Shown: piece after piece, positions 4,980 to 13,116 of the stretch
How positions within the stretch are numbered: the stretch's first letter is position 1
Layout: every line of letters begins with the position of its first letter
DNA from: a virus
Virus record (IMG/VR): IMGVR_UViG_3300025112_000227
Span: 1-21,454 of that record
DNA length: 21,454 nt
Reading direction: 5' to 3' (one strand)
Notes under the pieces: model-generated
Told to the model about the DNA's origin: nothing
Database searches by the model: none
What the model saw: only the letters and a program-made list of their open reading frames with translations
Made by a program: the position numbers and the translations under genes

Positions 4980-5390
4980 ATGAAAAAATCAAATATGAAA
5001 TTAGGTTATAATAGCATACCAGATCAAACAACTAAAGTATACTATACTATAAAAAGAACAGATGATAGTAGAAGTAAAATACGTCGTTGTTATGGTAGAC
5101 ATACTCATTTCTTAGGTTATCGTCCGGGCAATTATGGTTCATATGATAATGCTAAAAAAGCGTTAAACACTATTTTAGCTACATATGGTGATGATGGAAA
5201 ATTCTTGATTGTGCAACACGAAGAAATAAAGAAAATTGCATATTATAGTTGTGGTGATACTGAAATGATTGATCTGTTAAACTCAGATACCGGCCGTTCT
5301 TCTCAGTCCGATTGGTTTGAATCTAGAAGAGTTGGGGATGAAAAGAATGAACTAACAATGGAAGACATGTGGGCGGATGATCCACTCTGA
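4980..5390 (+). CDS. Unknown protein, last gene of the + strand block
   Basis: 136 residues from ATG 4980, preferred over ATG 4938 because the AAAGGAGG ribosome site lies immediately upstream of it. The N-terminal half is basic and Tyr-rich (V-Y-Y-T-I-K-R-T-D-D-S-R-S-K-I-R-R-C-Y-G-R). The middle reads like a small alpha/beta domain (A-K-K-A-L-N-T-I-L-A-T-Y-G, G-K-F-L-I-V-Q-H-E-E-I), and the end is acidic (M-E-D-M-W-A-D-D-P-L). No family recognised. The strong ribosome site and separate leader suggest efficient expression, perhaps as its own unit. It is followed directly by the convergent terminator. Confidence 0.75.
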   Translation: MKKSNMKLGYNSIPDQTTKVYYTIKRTDDSRSKIRRCYGRHTHFLGYRPGNYGSYDNAKKALNTILATYGDDGKFLIVQHEEIKKIAYYSCGDTEMIDLLNSDTGRSSQSDWFESRRVGDEKNELTMEDMWADDPL

Positions 5391-5411
5391 TAATAACGAA
5401 CAACCGATAAT

Positions 5412-5437
5412 AGGGGCGGGGAAACTCGCCCCTTTTT
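5412..5437 (+). terminator. Intrinsic terminator between the converging blocks
   Basis: AGGGGCG (5412-5418) pairs with CGCCCCT (5427-5433). A G-U and a G-C pair extend the stem to a GAAA tetraloop (5421-5424), and TTTTT follows (5433-5437). It ends the + strand block. On the - strand the same hairpin is followed by ATTATC, so it may also slow late transcription after the 1438-residue gene, less efficiently. Confidence 0.85.
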
Positions 5438-5439
5438 AT

Positions 5440-8400
5440 TTATTCTTTATCCCAACCAGCTCTAAGAGCTTTAAAAAACCTTTTTCTTTCTGAGGGTGTT
5501 AATGAATTTAGAAATTGAGCCTGTTCTCTCTTACCCCTTAATACAAAATTATATTTATAAAATAATGGATTTTTATATTTTTGTATTCTATCTCTTATAC
5601 CGTCTATAGTGGGGTATCTTCTTTGAGCTATTAATTCATCAACTACAGAAGCTGTATCACCATGCTGTGCCATTAGGTTTATTGCTTCATCTATCTCATC
5701 TAATTTATGATCCCTAGCTCTGGCAAAGCTATTTAATTTATATGCGAACTCTCCACCAGCGACACCATGCCTAATCCATGTACCAAACCAAGGTGTAACT
5801 TTTTCAACCCATGTTCTCACTTGATCTGGCCTTCCTGCAAATTGACTATATGGTGTGAGGGATTGAAATGCATGATGAGCATGTAACTTTACCTTTTCAA
5901 ATGGTGGTGTTTCTTCAGGGTATTCTACAATCTTTTTATCGTTCCATAGGTGTGTATTTGTTATTGTCTCTATAGCAAACTTTGGGACTGGGTGTATTTT
6001 ATTTAATAGTGTTCTGGCGGGTTCTCCAAACCAGCCTACATAGTCACGCATATACCTGAATATTGGCGGAGTTATGTAAATTTTACCTTTTTTAGCATCT
6101 AACTTTCCAGTGTCAAAATCTAGTTCATGGCCCGGATCGTTTTCTGTAGCCCACCTTGCTTTGTCTTTATTAAATTTATATTTAACAGTACCATCTTTTT
6201 TTTCTTCTTTGTCAAGTCCAGTCCATGCATACTGCGCTATATTGGTCGTAGCTATCATACCCAACATTCCCTTTACAAGATGTGCAAAATATCTTTCTTG
6301 TAAGAATTGCATCTCTCCCTTATTTAACCCTCGATGAGACAAAAATCTGAGATTATCAGACCTTGCACCACGATAACCTAATGCACCAGTTACAAGGCGG
6401 GCGTTACTTACCGTCCAATTTCTAGCAAAAAAAGCAAGATTTAAAAAATCTGCCGAGAACGGTGCCTTAGCCGAGAAATAACTACGCTCTAACATACCTA
6501 ATAAATCTTTGGTATAGTGAGCAGATGCATTCCGTGATTCTCTTTCACTTAATCCTCTTTTTAATGCATCGTGTTTTATTTTAGAATATATAGCTATCTG
6601 TGAGTTCCTAACCACCCTGTCCCATAACATAGCATCTGCGCCCAAGCGCATCGACCTGCCAACTATATGTGCCTTATCCCAAACTGATTCACCTTTTTTT
6701 AAACGACCACCTAGTTGTCGTAAGCTTTGCGCCATAGTCGCATTAGATGGAGATAACTCACTAAAGTTTCTCATATTCATACCTTCAAGTTCTTGAGATA
6801 CAGCACCAACTTTTGCTATATCGATACCCTCAGAGGCCATTTCCATATGCATTTTTTCTACCATGTTAGCTTGCTCTTGTTTAGATAAAGATTTCCATGC
6901 TTTTTTCCAACTTGGAAGACCAAGACGATTCCTTTCAGGCTTTAACATTCCCGCTCTTTTTGCCAGTAACCAATCTTTTTCACCAAAGAGAACTACGCGA
7001 CCAGCTTTTAACATTCTTAAATTATACTCATCCATAACATCTGAATAAATATTCCAACCATGAATTAATGGGTTTAACATAATTACACGTTTTACTGCAT
7101 TATTAAAACTTCTATAAAAACTCGGGGCAAGTTCAAGACCTATTGAACCCTGTAGTATCTTTAATTGTGGGGCTATATCAGGATGAACCCACACCTTTTT
7201 ATTGCTTGATCCTGTTATCTCCTTGTTTAATGCTGGTATATCAATTTGAACATATCCAGAACCCTTTGCCGCCTTATCTGAAATCATTAAATTGCCGTTT
7301 TGATCTGGTAAATTGCTTAACCTTCTGGCTAAGTTCTTTTGCGCTATCGCCTTACCGACTGACTGCCACCAACTTCCAGAAAGAATCCGCATGTCTAGCT
7401 CAGGCGTTAAACCAAGACCTTTTTTTGATTCAATCTCTAACGGAAATGAAAGAATCTTTTCCAGTGCTCGCGGTGTTTTTGCTGTTATATTAGATCGTTT
7501 AATTAAACTGCGAACCTTACCCTCCCCCTTTTTAGTAGTAGGTTTATATATACCCATTAAATAATTTTCTACTACATCATCAAAGATACCTTCCTGCATA
7601 CCTAAAGCACCACCCTGCTCCATCTGTTTTCTCCATAGGTCTAAAACCTCTGCTTCAGATTTTGATAGATCTTCTACCTTTACCTTCCCTTTTTCCCACA
7701 TAGCCTCTGCTATACGTCTAAAATTTTTCTCCCCTAGATTATGTTTATAAATAACATCGTTAAACTGCTGTGCCATTATCTCAGCATTAAACTTATTACC
7801 ACTTATATCCTTATCATATTGACTTACTATCTTATCAGTGTTTTCTATAACCGGTATGAATTTATCTGGTCGTACTTTATCCAGTAATTTTTCACCAAGT
7901 TTTGTTTTTCGTATTAAGGTGCGAATTGGCTGTTGCCTGTAGTATACTTTGTTTCCATCCTTATCAATTAAATCAGTATGCAAGCCAAGCTTTACATCTT
8001 TAGCTGTCTTTTTAATCTGAACTTGTTTATCTAGTTTAGTCTGTGCTTCATATAATTGTCTGGGATTAGCATCAGCCCACGATAATCGCTTACCAGACTG
8101 GCGCGGTACATTCTTTTCTATTAATTCTATAAGCGCAGGCTTCTGTATATTTTTACCATATTTAACACCATAGTAATCTGCCATTTCTTTTAAATAAGTT
8201 ACTGTCTTGCCGGGTAGATCAAGATACGATGGTAATTCAATTAGTTTTCCACCTTCTTCTTTTGGTGCCCTCGCCCTTCCCTTTATACCAAATATTTTTC
8301 GTTTAAAATCATTAACTTCAGCATCTTTCATCCCTAATTGACGCTGTAATTTATGGATTACAACTTTTCTACGGTTTTGTATTTTTTCTGATGTTTCTGG

Positions 8401-9756
8401 CCTATTTGTTTCTGTGTATTTTTTATAAAACCTGTTAGAAGTCATGGTTTGTGGTTTAGCTCCATCAGCTTCCACATCTTCAAATACAATTTTATTTTGC
8501 TTATTTTTCTGTTTTACCTCTTTTACAATTCTTACAACAGCTGGGCCAGATTCATCTGTTGTTCTCCATACTTGATCTTTTTCTTTTCCTTTTATTTTCT
8601 TTTCTATAATGTGACTGGCAAAATATTCCGCAGTTTCTTTACTCATCCCACGATCGGTCATATATTTTTTAAATGATTCAAAACCTTTTCTACCTAATAC
8701 ATTTGCTCCATGTGCACCAACCAACATCAACCCGCTTTTAAATGCCTCACCATGAGCTTCTGACGCTGACATACCATCGCTCATTGATCCCTGTAACGCA
8801 CTTAAATATCCAGCGGTAAATACACCACCATATTGGGCATACACGTTTTCAAAACTACCGAATGATCCAAATAAAGTAGCACTTAATGCAGTGGATGGTA
8901 TTTTTTTTATCCTTGTCATTAACTTTGTTTTTAAAGTGGCGCCTTCTGCTGTGTCTTCTGGATGCATGGTGGTAAAGTTATGTATACCAAAGTCAAGATT
9001 TGCCTTAGCGACACGCGGAAGTATTTTCTTCATCTTATTTGTTTTGGCCACCATTCTATATAGACCGCTAGTCATTTTACCACTCTTAGAATACTTCATA
9101 GCCAGTTGGAATGGTATTTGTGTTGCTCCGCCAATAATAGAAAACTCACCTATAGTAGTCATCATGTCTGCAACGTCCTGAATACCTACAGTTTGACCAA
9201 ACCCAACACCAACACCAGCAATTAATGGATCATATATACCTTCAGGGGAATCTGGGTCTGATCTAGCGGCGAACTCAAGTGGGCCACCCCTGTGTTTTTG
9301 CCAATCAGCCTCAACAAACGGCAGTATACTAACCATACGTTTACCGACATACTGAGCGCCCTCTCCAAATGATTGGTATTTTCTTACATTCTCATATATA
9401 GCATCTAAACTATTTCGAGCATTCATTCTATCTTCATATGGAATATCTTCAGAATTAGCAACTTGCTTTAAAAGATTTATCTCTGATTTAGCCATATCTT
9501 TATCAGCCGCAAATTCAGCTATAGCTCCTTTTAAACCTGTAATGTTTTCATAACCCTCAGACAGGTTATGTTCACTCTCCATTCGGTCGTTGGTATTGTT
9601 GATTACGGTTTGCCATTCATCTTCTTTAGGAGTTGACAAACCATACTGCTCAAAGTCATACCCACTTTGCTGTTGGCCTGTTGGTGTTGATTCTATACCG
9701 GGTAAGGCTAAGCCATACTTTTCAAAATCAAATTGTTTTTTATCTCCATTAGACAT
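5440..9756 (-). CDS. Very large internal/ejected virion protein (polyvalent-protein type)
   Basis: 1438 residues, last gene of the late block, coupled to the upstream gene by TAATG. Two copies of a short motif open the protein: F-D-F-E-K-Y-G-L-A-L-P (9-19) and Y-D-F-E-Q-Y-G-L-S-T-P (33-43). A SAP/HeH-like helical segment (Y-L-K-E-M-A-D-Y-Y-G-V-K-Y-G-K with Q-K-P-A-L-I-E-L-I-E-K) lies near 515-548. Near 1110, F-F-A-R-N-W-T-V-S-N-A-R resembles a conserved C-terminal segment of large phage 'polyvalent' proteins, perhaps LPD38. Ala/Gly-rich segments with hydrophobic helices lie near 150-350. Such proteins are packed in the capsid and injected with DNA. The size and position at the end of the tail genes match the ejection-protein slot of podoviruses. 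No transglycosylase or protease motif is obvious. Family name moderate, role inferred. Confidence 0.7.
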   Translation of the reverse strand: MSNGDKKQFDFEKYGLALPGIESTPTGQQQSGYDFEQYGLSTPKEDEWQTVINNTNDRMESEHNLSEGYENITGLKGAIAEFAADKDMAKSEINLLKQVANSEDIPYEDRMNARNSLDAIYENVRKYQSFGEGAQYVGKRMVSILPFVEADWQKHRGGPLEFAARSDPDSPEGIYDPLIAGVGVGFGQTVGIQDVADMMTTIGEFSIIGGATQIPFQLAMKYSKSGKMTSGLYRMVAKTNKMKKILPRVAKANLDFGIHNFTTMHPEDTAEGATLKTKLMTRIKKIPSTALSATLFGSFGSFENVYAQYGGVFTAGYLSALQGSMSDGMSASEAHGEAFKSGLMLVGAHGANVLGRKGFESFKKYMTDRGMSKETAEYFASHIIEKKIKGKEKDQVWRTTDESGPAVVRIVKEVKQKNKQNKIVFEDVEADGAKPQTMTSNRFYKKYTETNRPETSEKIQNRRKVVIHKLQRQLGMKDAEVNDFKRKIFGIKGRARAPKEEGGKLIELPSYLDLPGKTVTYLKEMADYYGVKYGKNIQKPALIELIEKNVPRQSGKRLSWADANPRQLYEAQTKLDKQVQIKKTAKDVKLGLHTDLIDKDGNKVYYRQQPIRTLIRKTKLGEKLLDKVRPDKFIPVIENTDKIVSQYDKDISGNKFNAEIMAQQFNDVIYKHNLGEKNFRRIAEAMWEKGKVKVEDLSKSEAEVLDLWRKQMEQGGALGMQEGIFDDVVENYLMGIYKPTTKKGEGKVRSLIKRSNITAKTPRALEKILSFPLEIESKKGLGLTPELDMRILSGSWWQSVGKAIAQKNLARRLSNLPDQNGNLMISDKAAKGSGYVQIDIPALNKEITGSSNKKVWVHPDIAPQLKILQGSIGLELAPSFYRSFNNAVKRVIMLNPLIHGWNIYSDVMDEYNLRMLKAGRVVLFGEKDWLLAKRAGMLKPERNRLGLPSWKKAWKSLSKQEQANMVEKMHMEMASEGIDIAKVGAVSQELEGMNMRNFSELSPSNATMAQSLRQLGGRLKKGESVWDKAHIVGRSMRLGADAMLWDRVVRNSQIAIYSKIKHDALKRGLSERESRNASAHYTKDLLGMLERSYFSAKAPFSADFLNLAFFARNWTVSNARLVTGALGYRGARSDNLRFLSHRGLNKGEMQFLQERYFAHLVKGMLGMIATTNIAQYAWTGLDKEEKKDGTVKYKFNKDKARWATENDPGHELDFDTGKLDAKKGKIYITPPIFRYMRDYVGWFGEPARTLLNKIHPVPKFAIETITNTHLWNDKKIVEYPEETPPFEKVKLHAHHAFQSLTPYSQFAGRPDQVRTWVEKVTPWFGTWIRHGVAGGEFAYKLNSFARARDHKLDEIDEAINLMAQHGDTASVVDELIAQRRYPTIDGIRDRIQKYKNPLFYKYNFVLRGKREQAQFLNSLTPSERKRFFKALRAGWDKE

Positions 9757-10754
9757 TATGGCTGTTGTTGTCGTTGTCTCAATCTTTTGTTAAAGTCTAT
9801 ATTTATACTATCTGACACTATAGATTCAAACCCCGGTTTAATTCTATTATTAACACTATCAAAGTACTGTGGATTCCTTTTTTTAACTCCTAAGAACGCT
9901 TCATTGTATAATGCATCATCATTGGCCGATGCTTGTCTAGAGGTATCATTTATTGTTTTAATATCTTGTTCTAAACGATTCTGAATCACGTTTTGAACAC
10001 CTTTTACATTACCCCCCATATCAGTGCCCTCTAACATCTCAAGTTGCCATGCCGCGTCAGCTGATTTTGTTATCCTATTAAAAACAACATTTATATCTTT
10101 TAAAGCATCTTTCTCTAATATTTCTTTATAAGCGTCTCCAGCTGGTAATAAACCTACCCTACCTGCATCTGGGTGATTAGGGTTATCTTTTAACCAATAG
10201 GTTTTTACCTGATCATGTATCATATTGTCTACCATACCAATTGCCCCATCTATGTTTGATGTTGCCCCAGAACTAATATTGGGATTGGCGGTTTTTATAG
10301 CCTCTATTTGTTTCTTCTTTTCAATGGGTGATAGTTCACTATTCACCAAAATACTATTAACATCGCTTATAACTAAACTTCCTTGTCCTTTCACGTTTTC
10401 TGCGTGTGCGCTAAGGTGAGGTACATACTGTTTTTCCGCATCGGAAAGATTGTTTAGGTATTCAATACCAGAACCCGGAGCTATCTTTTCTGCTAAATCA
10501 TAATTCTCTTGATGTTCATCTCTTTCTTTATTGTATTCAGCCAGCGCATCTTTTCTTTTAGTAGCTTTATGAGTATCTTGATCGCGCTTCTCTTTATTAA
10601 GTTTTATATTATGTTCCTCTATATCCGATTTTAAATCAAACACGCCCTTTGCAATGTTATACTCTTTAGCTTGGTTTGTCAGTTTAGTTCCTTTTAATTG
10701 CTGTAGAAACATATGATATTTCATTGCTTCTGATAGCCAGTCTGTCTTTGCCAT
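9756..10754 (-). CDS. Helical virion-associated protein, candidate ejection protein
   Basis: 332 residues, with AAAGGAGAATAAT ahead of the ATG and one base of overlap with the next gene. The first about 100 residues are strongly charged and helical (coiled-coil-like, N-I-K-L-N-K-E-K-R-D-Q-D-T-H-K). The middle is mixed helical, with L-S-P-I-E-K-K-K-Q-I-E-A-I-K, and the C-terminus ends in a Gln/Arg-rich tail (L-R-Q-R-Q-Q-Q-P). No membrane segment or enzyme motif is visible. Its place between the Gly-rich 560-residue protein and the 1438-residue protein copies the arrangement of three internal virion proteins in T7-like phages. Sequence similarity to those is not evident, so the role rests on position and composition. 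Confidence 0.65.
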   Translation of the reverse strand: MAKTDWLSEAMKYHMFLQQLKGTKLTNQAKEYNIAKGVFDLKSDIEEHNIKLNKEKRDQDTHKATKRKDALAEYNKERDEHQENYDLAEKIAPGSGIEYLNNLSDAEKQYVPHLSAHAENVKGQGSLVISDVNSILVNSELSPIEKKKQIEAIKTANPNISSGATSNIDGAIGMVDNMIHDQVKTYWLKDNPNHPDAGRVGLLPAGDAYKEILEKDALKDINVVFNRITKSADAAWQLEMLEGTDMGGNVKGVQNVIQNRLEQDIKTINDTSRQASANDDALYNEAFLGVKKRNPQYFDSVNNRIKPGFESIVSDSINIDFNKRLRQRQQQP

Positions 10755-10765
10755 ATTATTCTCCT

Positions 10766-12448
10766 TTACGGCCCGTAATCCGAGTCTGATTGTTCAGCGT
10801 ATAATGCTGATTGTTCTTGTTCTTCTACTGTCATCCAACTACCACCGCTGAAAACCCAGTTTGTACCATTGAAATTGTACGTTGCACCTTCTGTGCCTGA
10901 TGGTGGATTCCAGCCCGGGTCATCTGCTGGTACGTCTTGAGCCCAATCTGGCCTACTTTTATCTTCACCAAATTTTATACCAGCTTCCTGCTCGACATTA
11001 CCTAACCAGCTAAGTACGCTTGATGCATAATCTTCACCAACACCTCTTTTTTGAGTTCCATACTGTCTTTGTACTTCTTTCCTTGCTGATGGATTCATCC
11101 AACCACCGCCACCTGCAAAACCTGTTTTAGCACCAGTTAATCGTTCTTGTTTTCCAATATTTAATAATCCAGTGCGAGCACCAGCTGTTATGTCCCCCAT
11201 CTTCTGTGAAAAACCTAATCCAAATTGCGGTGCATCATCTAAATATTTGTCAAATCGAGGGTCATCCACAACGTCTCCCATACCTACTTGTCTTAATGCC
11301 TCTTCTGGGGTTTGAGCTGTCCCATAACCAACTTGACCACCCTCTTGAAAACCAATGCGCGGCCTAGTTCTAGATGGCATAAACATATTCATTAACCCTG
11401 CACCAAAACCGCCTTCATTACCTCCAGCATAACCACCAGCTGTTTGTACTTGATATGGATCATCGCCTCCTCCATAATCGTAACTACCAGAAATCATATT
11501 ATATAGATTTTCTCCACTTCCCGCACCTTGAGAAGCAGAACCACCCACTAAACCTTCGGCTAGTGGCCCAACTCCTGAAATACCAGCAACAGAAGCTGGT
11601 GAAGGATCATATATTGGCTGTACAGCAGGATTAGTGCTAGCTTTTGACAGATTATTATAAAATAATTCCTTTGATCCTGAATCGATATTAGAAGAAAAAT
11701 CTTGTACTTGACCCGCAACAGAAGTATCAGGTACCATCCACTCTTCACCACCTGTCATATTTACTCCAGCAGAGCTTCTGGTTATATTTCTATCTGAAAA
11801 TTCTATTCCGAGATTGCTAGGTTCAAAAGCTTCAGCCCCACTACCTACACGCTCTACATATTCACTACCTAATTGACTACCCCTTTCTAATGGGGTTAAA
11901 GCCGCTTGTGCTTTTGAAGCTACTCCCGCCGCTTTCCTAGCAACATTAGCTTTATGAAATTTACCTGCACCCTTCCATATATCACTAAACATTCCACCTT
12001 CTCCACCACCGATATACCCCATAAAACCAGCTTTTGCAATTCTTCCTGTACCGCCCTTTTTATAATCTTGTTGTTCTTTTGTATATCTATCTGCAACATC
12101 TAAAGCATATAAACCACCACTTAGGTCTGTTGGTTTATATTTATCCTCAGTATATTTTTGTCCCCAAGCTGAACCAATCAATCCCCCTAATTGAGGTTGC
12201 CCAATTAAAGTGCCAAGACCTGTTCCAATAAGCCCCATCGTAAATGAAGCGGCACCACCGCCTCTTTTAGCTTGATCGGCTTCTACTTTCTTCTGTAAAA
12301 CCCGCCTATCCTCAGCGGATTGTGATTTTACACTAAAATCTGAAACCTGTCCACCTAAATAATAACCCTTAGCTTGCTTCGCTGTTCCACCACCTGATGG
12401 TTTCACCATTCCGCCACCGTAATAATCTATTAAACTTTTATATGCCAT
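10766..12448 (-). CDS. Gly-rich virion-associated protein with a membrane-active segment
   Basis: 560 residues with AAAGGAAG before the ATG. It opens with M-A-Y-K-S-L-I-D-Y-Y-G-G-G-M and repeats Gly-rich patches through much of its length. Residues 66-96 (A-A-S-F-T-M-G-L-I-G-T-G-L-G-T-L-I-G then L-G-G-L-I-G-S-A-W-G) form a glycine-zipper hydrophobic stretch suited to membrane insertion. The rest is low-complexity Gly/Ser/Gln with a few Trp near the C-terminus (P-G-W-N-P-P, N-W-V-F-S-G-G-S-W). In podoviruses, proteins like this are ejected and help form the channel across the envelope. I recognise no named domain, so the role is inferred from the zipper segment and from its neighbours. Confidence 0.6.
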   Translation of the reverse strand: MAYKSLIDYYGGGMVKPSGGGTAKQAKGYYLGGQVSDFSVKSQSAEDRRVLQKKVEADQAKRGGGAASFTMGLIGTGLGTLIGQPQLGGLIGSAWGQKYTEDKYKPTDLSGGLYALDVADRYTKEQQDYKKGGTGRIAKAGFMGYIGGGEGGMFSDIWKGAGKFHKANVARKAAGVASKAQAALTPLERGSQLGSEYVERVGSGAEAFEPSNLGIEFSDRNITRSSAGVNMTGGEEWMVPDTSVAGQVQDFSSNIDSGSKELFYNNLSKASTNPAVQPIYDPSPASVAGISGVGPLAEGLVGGSASQGAGSGENLYNMISGSYDYGGGDDPYQVQTAGGYAGGNEGGFGAGLMNMFMPSRTRPRIGFQEGGQVGYGTAQTPEEALRQVGMGDVVDDPRFDKYLDDAPQFGLGFSQKMGDITAGARTGLLNIGKQERLTGAKTGFAGGGGWMNPSARKEVQRQYGTQKRGVGEDYASSVLSWLGNVEQEAGIKFGEDKSRPDWAQDVPADDPGWNPPSGTEGATYNFNGTNWVFSGGSWMTVEEQEQSALYAEQSDSDYGP

Positions 12449-12459
12449 AATTCTTCCTT

Positions 12460-13116
12460 TTAATCATTAAATACTACTTCAAAATATGCTATTACATCAT
12501 CTACTGCTGGATAATCTGATCCAGCCTCTACTGCAATTTCCACATTTAAAGACATAATATCACCATTTGAAAACACATCTACATATCTAGCCTGTGTAGC
12601 GCTAATTGAGTTCATGCCAGTTCCAGATATACTAGTATTTGAAGCGTGAAAAACAGATGAACCGTTTTTAAAAACTCGTATCCTAATTATACCATCCGTA
12701 CCTTCATCTGTAATATTGTAATTTGCACTAACACCTGTTACGCTACCATCGCGCAACATTCTATATCCAATAGTAGAAGACATAGTAAGCCCATTAAATG
12801 ATTTTAAATATCCAGTAGAGGTCATAGCAGATGCATTTCCACCGCCAAAATAAGCACGAGTACCTTTTAAATTACCCCTTACAGTTAACGAGCCTCCAAC
12901 TTTTAAATCTCTATCTACTACTTGATCTCCATTGTGGGAAAGATATGATTTCCAAAGTTTCCCAAAATATTTGCGATACAACGCTAATTGTCCAGTAGAG
13001 TCTTTAGCAAAAGCTATTTGACCGTTCTCTAAATTACCTGTAGATGGGATACCTTTAAACTCTATTATATCTTGTTTAGTGTTTAACAACTTTCTTACTT
13101 CTCTATCCTTAGCCAT
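12460..13116 (-). CDS. Receptor-binding candidate with C1q-like beta-sandwich tip
   Basis: 218 residues, coupled to the tail-nozzle gene by TAATG. The N-terminal part (F-K-G-I-P-S-T-G-N-L-E-N-G-Q-I-A-F-A-K-D, about 20-57) resembles the small beta element common in tail fibres. A shaft-like stretch (V-D-R-D-L-K-V-G-G-S-L-T-V-R-G-N-L, 67-83) follows. The C-terminal half (112-218) alternates strands (G-Y-R-M-L-R-D-G-S-V-T-G-V-S-A-N-Y, I-R-I-R-V-F-K-N-G-S-S-V-F, V-D-D-V-I-A-Y-F-E-V-V-F) in the pattern of C1q/TNF-like sandwiches seen at the tips of phage adhesins. Such proteins form trimers that contact the host. A head-decoration role is also possible. Confidence 0.65.
   Translation of the reverse strand: MAKDREVRKLLNTKQDIIEFKGIPSTGNLENGQIAFAKDSTGQLALYRKYFGKLWKSYLSHNGDQVVDRDLKVGGSLTVRGNLKGTRAYFGGGNASAMTSTGYLKSFNGLTMSSTIGYRMLRDGSVTGVSANYNITDEGTDGIIRIRVFKNGSSVFHASNTSISGTGMNSISATQARYVDVFSNGDIMSLNVEIAVEAGSDYPAVDDVIAYFEVVFND

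Noticed and set aside
7143-7564. + strand frames inside the 1438-residue gene
   Set aside because: No ribosome sites, no family signal, and the opposite strand is clearly coding.
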